From contig BRKX01000006.1 of assembly GCA_026008535.1 (NCBI GenBank), positions 48,100,664-48,164,663 on the forward strand: a stretch of DNA of 64,000 nt. The letters run 5' to 3'. Below the pieces are notes generated by a model that did not search any database, had not been told where the DNA came from, and was given only the letters and a program-made list of their open reading frames with translations. The position numbers and the translations under genes are program-made. Position 1 is the stretch's first letter. Each line of letters starts with the position of its first letter. This DNA is from Perilla frutescens. Its lineage: Eukaryota > Streptophyta > Magnoliopsida > Lamiales > Lamiaceae. This document shows, piece after piece, positions 1 to 11,463 of the stretch.

Positions 1-1
1 T

Positions 2-1460
2 GCAGTTATGCTCGATGTCATGAACAAAATGATGTTCAGCGCCATTGGAAGCCTGAGTCAGTTGACTCAAGAGAGATACAAGGTAATGATATACCTTGTT
101 GAAGGATTGGAAGCTAATTGGGCAGAGTTTGTCTTCTCCCAATTCAAGCATGAAGTCATCAAAGCTGCTGACTCAAAGAAGACTACGAAATTTGAGTCCA
201 AAGTAGGACTTGTTCCAATAATGAGCAAGCTCTTGGAAGATATGCTGAATCTTCCAAATGATGACGCGCTACCAGTCTTCATATCTGACTGGATTCCCAA
301 GAAAGGGACATCACATCTTCAGTCACTCAAGAAGAAGATGAGATCTAAAGCCAAGTCTGGCAATACAACTTCAAGCAGTTCAGCTGCCAATGAAGTTCCC
401 TCTCCATACTCTAAGAATGGATCATCATTTGACTTCAAGCTTTGCACTGATCTAGATGATCGTATTCCATTTATCAGAATTCCTCATCCAAATTATAGAG
501 CTGATTACTTCAGGAGAGCTTGCCCTCCTCTCCAGCTGACTGAAGACAATATTCGCACTTTCTACAATGGTGAATATGGAGTCAAGAGTGCTCAGAAGGA
601 TGTAATGAATCTTCTTCTCACTCACTTCACTTATGTTGCCAAGCAAGACAATCAGTTGTTGAAACAGTTGCACCGGTACTTTTACTGGTATAACTGGAGA
701 CATTCTATGTCAATCCAGTCACATTTCTTGCTAACTGCCTTTCATGGCATGAGCTTCTGGAAACGTGAAGAGACTTGCAGTATTAAATGGATTGGAGCTT
801 CAAATCCATTTCCTCCAAATATTGTGCAAATCCAGCAGATTATGAAGCATCGACTTGATAAGAACATTACAGCTAAGGTCCTACTAGTTGATGTTCAAGC
901 CAGCTTGAGATCGCAAGAAGTTGCAACTGAGAAGTAGTTTGCCAACAATCCAGTCGATCAATGTTGCCTACAACTAAATCTTGATCCAATTCAGTCAGAA
1001 AAGACATATTTACAAGCTGCGGGTACCACTGAAGAGATAGACCAAGATCTTTCTCATACTCAAATTGTGGTAACCCCAAGGAGTCAACATCTTGGACAAA
1101 GTGGAGTCAAAGATGATGAAGATACTGCCACGTCTCCAGATCTCCTGTCCAGAGACTATGTTACTCCTCTTATCAAGTCTTGCTCAAGAGCTGGAAAACT
1201 GATGGTTAATCAGTCCAGCTCATCCTACAGAGGAATTAAAAAGCTGACCACCTTAAAGCTGACCACCTCAGCAGTTGCTCTTAAGTAACTTCAGCATGCT
1301 GAGACTGCAGCCGGAATTGATTCCTTTCAGGAAATCATCAGTTCAGCTTCCAAAAGGAAACGGTCAAATAGCTCAAGAGAAAGCGGAGAAGCTACCCATC
1401 CGACCACTTAAGAAGAGGAAAGTGACAAAAAGTCAATCAACAGCTTCTCAACAAAACTAA
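2..1460 (+). pseudogene. Retrotransposon accessory ORF, copy A (5'-truncated by window)
   Basis: The frame is open from base 2 to a TAG at 935-937 and then continues in the same frame to 1288, so a single stop splits it; a CAG-to-TAG change would explain this. A frame change near 1275 leads to a basic tail ending at 1460 that contains PLKKRKVTK, a monopartite nuclear-localisation-like stretch. Residues from about MLDVMNKMM to the LLEDML segment align with copy B at 4.6-4.9 kb (LDIM, ADWASF, KAKLGF, and so on). The type resembles the plant-specific ORFs found between pol and the 3' LTR in Sirevirus-like elements. Its function is unknown. The N-terminus lies outside the window. Confidence 0.6.
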
Positions 1461-1827
1461 TTAAATCAGTGCAAATGTGACATCATCAGTTTAGCAGAAA
1501 ACTAACGCCTCGAGCTCTAATTCCCTCATCTCATCAGCTTCCTGATCAATCCTCCTCAATAAGCTTCTCTACTCTCTATTCCTCAAAGCTTATTTTTGAA
1601 AAATTTATTGTTAACATTTCAAAATAAGCTTACTGTTCATCTGAGTGCCATTTAAGTCTCTATACTCAGCATTAAAGTATAATGAGATGAATTTCTGAGG
1701 GATATAAATAGCAAATCTTCTTGCAAAATATTTTGCTATTTATGGCAAATACTTAGATTTTCAAACCCTCGGATCTCAACCTCTTGATCAAAAAGCATTA
1801 GTCCAAGTGGACGTTTGAGATACATGT

Positions 1828-3963
1828 TGTGATACCTCAACCCTTTTTACTAAATTATAAATTATAATTTTAGTAAATGAAGTTGAATTAATATTGTTGA
1901 ATATTAATCATGTGTGTATGTATGTATATGCCGTTATTTTATTCCGGGTTGTCTCACTAGAGCTGATACATCATAGCACGGTTATACTATACTAAGTGCA
2001 TAATAGAATTTGAAATTTAACATTAAAATTTGTCGAGTTATATGATAATGAATGAGTGTGTTTATATGTAATTTTGTGGTGCGCGCTCGCGGGGAGGCCG
2101 CGCGCCAGCGGGGTGTTGCGCGCCCACGGAGCGGGCAAGACGCGCGCGCCGATGCGAGGTTATATGGGCATGGGGAGCATGGGCCGAGAGCCCTTATGCG
2201 CGATCGTGGGAGACGCGCGGTCGCGTGGGCTGGGGATTTTCTTTCCCGATTTTCCAACCTTTAAAAATCACACTTCACTCATTCCTCTTCATTTCTTACA
2301 CCATTTGGGCGATTTTTCTCTCCTTCCTCTCAAGAAATCCTTCAGCTTTTAGGAGAGGATTCTACCATCATCATCCATCATCTAAGGTAATCTAATACCA
2401 CTTCCCTCTTGATGATTAAGCTCCATTCTTGTTGATTTGAGTTTAGGATTTAAATCCCAAAAATTAGGGTTTTTCAATTTTAATGATCCTCATGCTTTGA
2501 TATCTCAAACATATGGTTTATTTACCTCCTATGGTTCATTGTTGCTAGGGTTTAGATTTTTACCCTAATTTCCCCTTGTTTTGTTGATGTTTGGTTGGAG
2601 ATGTTGTGATGCCTTTATGGAGTTGATTTTCATGTATGTTAGAGCCCTAGGATGAAGGTATTTGTATTTGAAATATTGGATTTAAAGGATTTAAATTGAG
2701 TCATGATCATGTGGTTTAAATGAGTGCACGTAACATGCTCGATTAAATGATTCAAAAGAGTTTTAATGTGTATTTTGAGTCCAAAATCATAGTATGAGCT
2801 TGTATATTCATGGTTGTGTATGTGGATATGTTTGAAGACCTTAAAGAAAAGTATAGCATGAGTTTGGTCTAAATTATGATTTAATTGTATGACTCGACAT
2901 CTAAGATAAAAAAGGGATTTAAAGGTGCTAGGCGATGTATTGGGGCTCGAGGAGGGCAACTTGTGCACGACAAAGGAGTATTTCAAGGTTGAAAGGATTT
3001 TAAAGCGTCTCATAAGGTGGGGTAACTCTAAACTGTGAACAAGTGCAAAGTTATAGTTATTGTTGTGCTTTGATTGTATACGTATGAATGAGACCCTTCG
3101 GGGTAAAACAGAGATCCTTCGGGGTCGACAAAAGAGATCCTTCGGGGTCGACAAAGAGATCCTTCGAGATCGATAATAGAATCGTTAATGTCCTCCCTGG
3201 GGAATAATAAGCCTGCGGGCATCCCTATAGGGATAAAGACGTTCATTAACGGGGGCATCATGATGTTTGGGCCCTATGGGGTTGAGGCTAGTCTCCACAT
3301 AGAAAAGAAGTATCCATATGTTATATTTTCACTTGTGCAATTGGCTATAACTGTTTACAGTGTTCCCCACTGAGTATGTTGTTAAATACTCACCCCATTC
3401 ATTCAATGAATTTCAGGTTAAGGAGTTGAGGCCTGGGTAGGAGCGTTGTAAACACAAGAGAACCCCACAAGCTTGTGTTTATACATTGATCATTCTCCTT
3501 TTGTTTTTTTTTATGATCAATGATTGTTGGGGATGGGACTAGCCCTATTTTGTAGTTATGATGTATTTAACTTGATATCATGCAAAACATTTTAAAGGCG
3601 GGTCGTTCGACCTTGGAGCCTTCTATGTGTGAAGTATGTTATTGAACCTTATATTATGTATGTTGATTTAGGGTGCTACATGGGCGGGTTGTGTCAACCT
3701 ATGAGACCGATAGGCTAGATGATTGTATAGATGATGTAGATGGGCTTATACACTGCTTCTGTGAACTACCATGTCGTGTGACAAATTAGATCCGATAGGT
3801 TGTATGTTATAATTGTGAAAAATTTGTATTGGGAATTATGATTTTATTCCTCATAATGAAACTTGACCTTAGCTTCCGCTCAATTTAAAATAAGCACTCC
3901 AAAATGAGTAAATAAATTATTTGTTAAGTGACGTGGCCAAACGGAGTAGTTTTGGGCGTTACA
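1828..3963. mobile_element. Solo LTR, probably Ty3/gypsy type, 2136 bp
   Basis: The block begins TGTGATACC and ends GCGTTACA. It is flanked by the perfect 5-bp direct repeat CATGT at 1823-1827 and 3964-3968, the footprint of an LTR-element insertion. No gag or pol lies inside, so it is most simply a solo LTR left by LTR-LTR recombination. A GC-rich patch at about 2078-2235 contrasts with the AT-rich remainder. Four 22-bp repeats lie at 3090-3177. The gypsy assignment is inferred from the GCGTTACA-like end and the length; orientation is not determined. Confidence 0.8.
3090..3177. repeat. Four tandem 22-bp units inside the solo LTR
   Basis: Units start near 3090, 3111, 3134 and 3156, each close to GAGATCCTTCGGGGTCGACA. 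The first and last have diverged most. They could be LTR enhancer-type repeats, but nothing in the sequence proves a regulatory role. Confidence 0.75.
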
Positions 3964-4195
3964 CATGTATCATTTAATCAGCTAACTTTCTTTCAAATTA
4001 GATAGCTGATTAGCCAGTAAGCACTCTATTGTTTTGGTTTAATGCATGCAAATCCACTACTTTTAAAAGTAGCGGAGAAGTTGAATGAAAAACAAGAACT
4101 CTCAACAGAGATAAAAATTCTCTCTCAATTCATTCCTTCTCTTTGTCTTCTCACTTATCCAAAACTCATTCTTTCTCATATCATATCATCGAAAA

Positions 4196-5576
4196 ATGGC
4201 TTTCTCATTTCACTCGATGAACATAAAGCTTCTAATAAAGAAGCTCATAACGGATAAGTTCATTGACCGAGCGTTCCTTCAAGCTCGAATCGGTCCTGAG
4301 AAGATTAGCATGATCTTTCACTTGTTGAAGATATACGGGCTCTTGTCTTTCATGACAACACAGCCCAAGAGGAAGCATCTCCCACTTGTAGCTAGTTCTA
4401 CTACAATGCGGAGATCTCTGAACACAACATATTGTCTATTGTCCAAGATCAGGTTATCATCATCAATAAAGATGTCTTAACCAACCTGTTTCAGCTCCCC
4501 GATAAAGGCCCGAAGGTGGATGAACTAGCGCTCCTTTCAAAGTTGGAGTTGTGGAATGACTGGAAGCTTCCATACGTTGATCACAGAGACTTTTTAAGTA
4601 ATTTGAAAGATAGTTTCTCCCCAACAATGGTCCAGATCTTGGACATTATGATGCACATTTTCCTCAGCAGCATCACCAATGCGCAGTTCAACGACAACAC
4701 CTCTCACCTCATGGCCGCCATATATTACAGAGGCAAGGCTGATTGGGCATCCTTTATATTGGCTCAGCTTCACAGTCATGTGAGGCGTGCTGAGATCGAT
4801 CTAACCTCTGACACTTTCAAAGCCAAGTTAGGATTTGCCAATCGACTCAGTCACATCATCGCGGAGCAGCTTGAAACAGTCCCTGGTGGATATTTTCTCA
4901 CCAGAAAAGATCTCCTTCCTATAGTTTACATTCACCACAGACATCGTGAAGTAACTGGATGCCCTAAGAAGTCAAGACTTCAGCTAACGGAGGAGCACAG
5001 CCCAGCTAAAGAAAAGTAGCCACTCCTTTACGCTGAACCTCCAGCTGATGCAGTTCAGTCCTCAACTGACAGTGACACTTTGCACCTGCAATCAGTGAAC
5101 CTCCTTACATCGCTGTCCCAGAAACTCTGGAAGAATGCTTCAATGCAAGCCTTCATCAATAGCTAGAAAGTTGTTTTGGTCAAATAAGGGATCACAGTCC
5201 CTTTCTCTTCGAACATCTTCGAAGATATCTCCAATATCACCTGTGGAGATACCAGGTGGATGATGCCACAATGCTGATAATGGTAGACAAGCGAGGATAC
5301 TCATACTGGATTGAGGAAGGTCAATGGAGTCGGAGCTGGATGAACTATCTACTCAACACGCCTCCATCAGTCCCAGAAATCATGGATTCCATGATTAAGA
5401 GATTTCAAACCTCGGTTCCTCATGATGCACCCCTTCCCAAACATGAGCCCTCCAACTCATCCACAACTCCTCTTCAAGAGGATGTCCTCATCACCATACC
5501 GGACGAGCCACTTCTCGGACTCTCATTAACTTTTTCTATTAGGCAAGATCCACTCTCTCTCTCTCTCAGATCTTGA
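4196..5576 (+). pseudogene. Retrotransposon accessory ORF, copy B
   Basis: The start is ATG 4196 (MAFSFHSMN...), preceded by an AT-rich stretch resembling a 5' untranslated leader (about 3969-4195). The frame ends at 4480, but homology moves to another frame (4432-5019), so a frameshift lies near 4400-4440. The middle part (LDIMMHIFLSS... KAKLGFANRLSH) matches copy A. A TAG closes the frame at 5017-5019. A further open stretch (5256-5576) is probably the former C-terminal part, with a possible domain around WIEEGQWSRSWMNYLL. Function unknown; broken in at least two places. Confidence 0.55.
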
Positions 5577-5732
5577 CCAACTGATGATGACAGAGGAGTC
5601 ATATGCAAGATTTTCCGCTCTGCACCCCAAGCTCCCCACATCACCAATAACTTGCTGGCCACTTCTTTCTCTCTTCTGCCACAATTGTCACTGCCAAACT
5701 ATGACTTCCATCAGCTCGCCCTTTTGGATGAT

Positions 5733-5942
5733 GCTAAAAAGGGGGAATGATATATTGATGATGGAAAATCATATGTTCCAACATATGATGGTCCCTGGCA
5801 AGGTGATCTAACTATTTGGGATGAAATCCAAAGAGAAGTACAACGAGAGGTGCATCTTTAGAGGCAAGCTACCTTTCAGGGGGAAGCTACTCACGAGGAG
5901 AAAGCTACCCATTAGGGGGAAGCTATTCGTAAGGGGGAAGTC
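5733..5942 (+). promoter_or_regulatory. Array of PPT-like purine tracts
   Basis: AAAAAGGGGGAATGA occurs at about 5739. GGGGGAAG-type tracts follow near 5878, 5911 and 5932 in a degenerate tandem arrangement with GAAGCTAC. A single tract (AAAAAGGGGC) sits directly before the LTR at about 6703-6712. Multiple polypurine tracts upstream of the 3' LTR are described for Sireviruses. They would prime plus-strand DNA synthesis; here that role is inferred. Confidence 0.5.
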
Positions 5943-7067
5943 TAATTTGAGCAATTCCGAGCTCAAGACTACTTTTGGACTTGGGAGAATGCCTAGCTGG
6001 AACAACAGCAAGAATGGGGTATCCATAGCATACCAAGCATCTCTCCCTGCAAGTATGAAAAAGGAGAATTGAGCAAAAGAAGAAGGAACTGAGTGGTGAA
6101 CAGTTCCAACTGAAGAAAGAAGTTAAAATATCAATTTTTGATATTCTCTCTCTCTTACTTCCTTATATTTCTTCATCTTATATGCTCAATCAGTTTCTAA
6201 ACATTCTCTTTTGTTTATAATACAAATATTCTGATCATGTTGATATGTCCCTCTGAATAGGTTAAGGATTTCCATGCGCTCTGATAAATGAAAAAATCTG
6301 CATGATAATCAGAATTGAGCTGTTTTAGAACTGAAATATTTAAAGCTTTTCAAGCTGTGCAAACGAGTATCAAAATATCTTAAGGCCATTTAAAACTGCA
6401 TTTTCCATCAGCAAAAACCCTGATGCCTTACAGATAAAACTCGTTGAGCTCATATATTATTGTATGCTTCATTGCTCTGATACTCATCTTATTATCAAAG
6501 CTCTGATGATCACATCAAAGCTCTGATACACATGAATGTCTAAACTGTTAGCTTTTAAAGCTTCAAGTATCTAAGACTGTTCTTAGGAATATAGTCCGAT
6601 GTCAGTCTTGATACCAAAAACTGGTACGGGCTTAGATGCTCATTCATGAAAGATAACCTCATACAGTTTTTCCATCATCAAATCAACTGGTTTTGACATC
6701 ATCAAAAAGGGGCAAATTGTTAGGAAAATTGTTGGGAAAATTCCAAATGATAGTTTTGATGAAATGTTAAAACATGTGTGATGATTTACTGAAAAACTAC
6801 AGGTTATGAAAAGCTGGAAATCAAGGGTAATGACCAAGTAAGACTTCAAGCTGAAATGAGAGACAACTATTTTGAAGCATGGTCAACCAGCTTACAAGGT
6901 TGCCTGGATCAGACCAGTCAGAATCAACTCTTCAAAGCTTAAGAAAAGCTATAAGGGGGAAGAGAACTTTGGAGACTGGTAGACATCCATAGATGAGTAA
7001 TCATCAGTCTTAGCAGAAAGCCAAGACAGACTGATGAGAATAGAGCTAGCTTGAAAGCTGAAACTGA

Positions 7068-7181
7068 ACTGATCAAAGATCAGTCAGTCACAAAGGGCTG
7101 ACCCTAAACTAATCAAAGATCAGTTAGCTGGGAGAAAGCTCTAAAAGCATTGAGCCAATACTGAACTGACCATAGATCAGT
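7068..7181. repeat. Three spaced palindromic ACTGATC motifs in the LTR
   Basis: ACTGATCAAAGATCAGT is a perfect 7-bp inverted repeat around AAA (7068-7084). Variants follow at 7108-7124 and 7165-7181. They lie upstream of the TATA-like box, so they may be binding sites in the U3 promoter; this is inference. Confidence 0.55.
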
Positions 7182-7582
7182 TCAAGGAGAAAAGAAAAGC
7201 TCAATCAAGTAGCCAACTGATAGTCTAGAACTAAAAGCTTTTTAGGCTTAGCTGTTGAGTCAGCTGAACTGGACCATATCAGGACTAAAGCTCAAGGCAG
7301 CTGAGGATCTGCCAACTGGACAATCTCAGAGCTAAAAGCTCGATAGCTGAAAGCCCATCAGCTGAATGTCCAAAACTGATAGCCGAATCACCTGCTCTCT
7401 CTGACAAAGCAGTCAATGAAGATCTTAACAGGAGATCTTTATAAGATCCTGATGATCTTAGAGCAAAGGACATTAAAGTGAAACGGCTAGTTCATTAAGA
7501 GCTTCAAACGGCTACAGGCATTAAAATGCAGCTGGTGAATTCTGAATATTCACAAACCATAATGGTCAAAAGATCACTCATC

Positions 7583-7591
7583 TATTTAAAA
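7583..7591 (+). promoter_or_regulatory. Candidate TATA box of the LTR promoter
   Basis: TATTTAAAA lies in the second half of the LTR, followed by a purine-rich stretch. The placement fits a U3/R boundary of a copia LTR. No transcript evidence is visible. Confidence 0.35.
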
Positions 7592-8481
7592 GAGGGTGAA
7601 CTAAACTTTGGCTAATGAGACTTTCGCCTATCTAACTTTTGCTATTTTGCAGAACGAGCTCTTTTTTCTCCCCCCCCCCCACAGTTCAAAGCTTAATACT
7701 CTCAAAAGTGTGAAAAGTCTCAAACTGAGAAGGCGTGCTTCAAGTCCAAAGCAAGCTGCTAAGCTGACGCATAATTCCAGCAAGGGCAAAGCTTCTCAGT
7801 TTAGTCCCGCAAAGATCAACCACTCAGCTCAAGCTAAAGGAGCATTCCAGGTTGATAACAGATTCAAGACTCACTTCTTGAAGATCAAGGGAGATCTAAA
7901 ATCATGTTAAGATAGGCAATAGCACCTAAAGTCTCAACCAGCAGTTGGGACCAATAAGTGTGAGCTGTCGACCCAAAAATCGATTGAGGAGGAGCGTGTA
8001 TCGACGGGTCCGTTCTTCTGGGACAACAACAATTGGAAAGGAAACCGCGCTCGGGTTGAAGGGTGCCGTTTTCAGGTCCAACATGAATTCTTCACTGTGT
8101 AATTGTAATAAAGAAACTTTACACTTGCATAGTGGATTGCCCTTCTGCGGAAGGAAGAGAGGACGTAGAAGTAGGAAGCTTCGGACCTCTATAAAGTCTT
8201 GTGTGTGTTGTTCTTATTACTTTCAGCCTTCCATGTTCTTAAACTGCACACCTTCACACACACAGGCTGCACTGACTTAGCTAAGCTAAGTCTTCAAAGC
8301 TATCAATCCTAATTGATCAGCTCACCAACTAAGCTTTAGTCAGGCTTTCTCAACTGATCAAGAAAGCACAGATAAAATAGTGAAAGGGAGTCAGGGCCCA
8401 ATCTATTCCGTATCTATTAAAGTTTTTGAAGTTAGTTTATTTAACCCCTTAAACTGACACAGACTCGCACCGGGACCAACA

Positions 8482-9762
8482 ATATTTAATTATTTTAAAA
8501 GTTAGAACCAAATAACGATCAAATTTATTGATGCAATATATCGTTTAATACATTTTTCTTTACTAATACTGTTATTTTATTTTAGTATTTTGAATTAGAT
8601 AATAATCAAATTTATTAATTAAATATATTGTTGAATTTAATAAGAGAAGTACATAAATACTATTATTTTTTTAAGGAGAACCACCTATTACCTTTTTTAT
8701 ATTATTAACCATATGTATCTACTCTCTCCCGTTTACATGTTTAATGTAATATTTTAATCAAAACCCGAAGCAGTGGTCGTCCAATCGAAACCTTGAATAA
8801 ACTCTTACTGTATGATGAACACGAAACTCACTGTAGATCTCGGGATTTTCATCTTTTCCGACGAGAGAATGTCCAGATTTTGAAGAATCGAGTTTATCTT
8901 TCTTTTTTGAATTTCAATTAAATGTATATTTAATCCGTTCAGCTAAAATATTAGAACCTTTTTTTGAAATATCAAACTATTTTAGTTTTCTGATCTGCAT
9001 TGTATAGGTTGAAAGAAAATATTTAGGTCATAAATGCTGATTTGACATGATAGTAAATATCCTTATATTTAAATCTATGATTCAAATAAATTACATAAAT
9101 TAAAACACCACAAATCTGGAATGACCGATTGTATTACATGACTTTATACTATGCTTGTAATCATATAAATATATATCTAATAAAAAATTTTTGTATTATA
9201 ATTACGAAAAGTATGAAGCATTAATTTCAACCGATATATGTATAAAGATCTACAATATCTACCTAGGGATATTAAATACAAAATACATAACCTTGGTTAA
9301 CTTTTACCATTTTCTTTTTCCTTTTTCCTTTTTCTTAAAACACCTACTTTACACGTGTCCTGAGGGGGGGTGTCCAATTGGGTGGGTATCCAGGGTGGGT
9401 ATCCATAGTGTAATCAAGGAGTTAAGTTAACTACACCAATAACGTAAGTAAATAATTATTGTGCATGCATTTAATTATTTAATTGATATGATTAAGCATG
9501 CATGTTAATTAATAAAGTATTTAATTATTTAATTGATATGATTAGGCATGCATGTTAATTAATAAAGTATTAACATGAAAAGTGGAACAAATTTCTAACA
9601 TAAAATGTAGTCACGATTCCAGCAACATTTTTGGGCATCTTCATTTTTTGTATGAAAATGCAGTTGTTGTATGATTGTTGATCGATCTTGATTTGAACTT
9701 CTCTTCCTTAATCGAGAACACTAACACGATCACCTCCCAATAGTGAAAAATAATTTTGATCA
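8482..9762. other. AT-rich intergenic DNA
   Basis: No coding region is supported. It contains a 50-bp tandem duplication (9469-9568) and pyrimidine-rich runs near 9310-9335. It separates two retrotransposons. Confidence 0.6.
9469..9568. repeat. 50-bp tandem duplication
   Basis: 9469-9518 and 9519-9568 are identical except for one A/G difference near the GCATGCATG core. The near identity suggests a recent local duplication. Confidence 0.85.
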
Positions 9763-9947
9763 TGTTAGATGATATAATCTTGATTCTAATATATTATATA
9801 TATCTTTTCGTATCTTCCTTTCCTAGATTAGTTTTAGTGTAATCTCTTCCATATTTGTAGTGTCTGCTCTATAGCCTTGTACTATATATACTGTAGTTTT
9901 GTCATTGAAATAAATAAGAAAATATTTTACAAATCTTCATTCTCTAT
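9763..9947 (+). repeat. Probable 5' LTR (about 185 bp)
   Basis: It begins TGTTAGATGATATAATC and ends directly before the TGGTATCA primer site. The typical CA end is not intact (TCTCTATA). No second copy exists for comparison, so the boundaries are inferred. Confidence 0.55.
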
Positions 9948-10995
9948 ATGGTATCACAGTCGTCGATCCTAATCGACTCCCGCTGCAAACACTCATCCTC
10001 CTCTCTCATAGCGTCTGACTCTGCCATCACCGTTTCCGATGCTGCCTTTCCTCAACTTTTAAATGTATCCAATCTCAACATTGTCAAACTCACCTCATCC
10101 AACTACTTAGCCTGGAACTTCTTTTTGGTGCCCTTGTTTGATCTATTTTGGCACCGCTTATTTCTCTTGTACAACAGTCCGTGACTATTCGTGATGCATG
10201 GCTCACTCTTGCCCATATATATGCTCGACCTTCTCGTGGGCATATTAAACAAATTCAGGATCATCTAAAACGTCTATCCAAAGACTCCAAATCCATTTAT
10301 GATTATATGCAGACCATCAAGTCAAAATCTGATGAGCTTGCCGTGCTAGTTAAGCCCCTTGATCATGAAGACCTTCTCGACATTATTCTTGTTGGCCTCG
10401 ATGAGGAATATCGAGCTATCATTGATATGGTTGAAGGGCGCGATACACCAATCACCTTTGATGAACTTCACGAGAAACTCATCAATTGAGAACTCCATCT
10501 CACTCAGATTCAGAACACCATTCTCATGCACCCTACTACAGCTAATATGGCTCATGGTCGATCTTCGAGTGGACCTCGCCCAAACTGCACTCTGCCACCC
10601 TATGGCCAGTGATATAGTGGTGCTCCATTACACCAGTATTCACAGTCACACCACCATCCTTCTCGGTAGCCTTCCGTACAGCCCTCTTCGAGCTCCCGCA
10701 CTCCCCGTTTCTACTTAGGCAAGTGCCAAGCATGTTGTGAACCCGGGCACTCTGCTATGCGTTGCCCTCGCTTTCAGATGGTGCCACTTCCACAGTCAGC
10801 AGCCCTTATTACCCGTCAGTCAAATCAACCCTCTGCTCATGTTGCCACAACTCCTCTCAATACTTCTTGTTGGCTTCTTGATAGTGGCGCCTCACATCAC
10901 GTTACGTCGGATCTGAACAATCTTTCTCTCCATGTGCCATATGATGGACCTGATGACATTGTGATTGGCAATAGACATGGTCTAGCTATTTCTCA
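9948..10995 (+). pseudogene. copia gag and protease start (broken)
   Basis: The N-terminal gag reads in one frame (9948-10184), with SNLNIVKLTSSNYLAW, the common copia gag opening. It then shifts to 10148-10489, which holds the gag/UBN2-type helical region (RDAWLTLAHIYA... YDYMQTIKSKSDELA). A stop at 10487 is followed by out-of-frame homology. The zinc knuckle CQACCEPGHSAMRC (C-x2-C-x4-H-x4-C) is near 10723-10764. The aspartic protease motif LLDSGASHHVT follows near 10870, then ends at the CACTA insertion. Confidence 0.8.
9949..9962 (+). promoter_or_regulatory. Primer-binding site, initiator Met tRNA type
   Basis: TGGTATCACAGTCG is close to TGGTATCAGAGC, the usual plant copia primer site complementary to the 3' end of initiator Met tRNA. 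Confidence 0.75.
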
Positions 10996-11024
10996 CACTA
11001 CAAGAAAATAGCAAACGGATGATG

Positions 11025-11205
11025 GAATGGCGACGGAAATTGTCCACCTCGTAAATTTAGTCGCTAAAAAAAGAAAGTGACGAACATTTCTGTCGCCTTA
11101 AATTGGCGACGGCAAACACAACGGAATGGTCTGTCGCCTTAAAGTATCATTGTAAATGGTCATCTAAATGAGGCGACGGACAAAAAAAATCAAGCGACGG
11201 AATAT
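11025..11205. repeat. Left subterminal GGCGACGG repeats of the CACTA element
   Basis: At least six motifs of the GGCGACGGAA / TCTGTCGCC type occur within 180 bp, with imperfect copies such as AAGCGACGGAA. They match the right-end array and fit subterminal binding sites. Confidence 0.8.
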
Positions 11206-11463
11206 TTTTGTTGCCATTTTTGTTTTTTAAATTTTTTTATTTTTAATTCGGTTTTTTGTTTTTAATTCCATTTTTTTTAATTCGGTTTATTTTTAATTCC
11301 TTTTTCTTTTTAACTATTTATTTGTACCCAAATATAATAAAAAAATAAAAAAACTAAAATATATATATATATGTATTGTAATTGTGCATAATTTAATACA
11401 AAATGTATAATATAAATAAATAAATATCAAAATTGTATCAAAAATACAAATATAATATAACTA

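Larger units (their letters stand above)
1..8481 (+). mobile_element. Sirevirus-like Ty1/copia retrotransposon, 3' part
   Basis: The 5' LTR, gag and pol would lie left of the window. What remains is the region between pol and the 3' LTR, followed by the LTR itself (6718-8481, TG...CA). Three things point to the Sirevirus/Maximus type of copia element: a long extra ORF downstream of pol, several purine-rich tracts of PPT type, and a long LTR. A solo LTR of another family (1828-3963) is inserted inside. The extra ORF is present twice (2-1460 and 4196-5576) in diverged form. The Sirevirus assignment is inference from layout, since no pol is visible here. Confidence 0.6.
6718..8481 (+). repeat. 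3' LTR of the 1-8481 copia element
   Basis: It starts TGTTAGGAAAATTG right after a purine tract and ends ...GGGACCAACA, giving TG...CA termini and a length of 1764 bp. It contains palindromic ACTGATC motifs (7068-7181), a TATA-like box near 7583 and a run of ten C at about 7670-7680. The partner 5' LTR is outside the window, so the right boundary rests on the CA terminus alone. ORFs inside it look incidental. Confidence 0.65.

Noticed and set aside
2052..2352. Overlapping frames in a GC-rich block
   Set aside because: They lie inside a solo LTR, on both strands at once, with Arg/Ala composition driven by base content and no family resemblance.
3090..3177. Possible CRISPR-like array
   Set aside because: Units are contiguous without unique spacers, and the window is plant nuclear DNA.
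7945..8280. 111-codon frame on the + strand
   Set aside because: Lies in the LTR, with no recognisable domain and LTR-type base composition.
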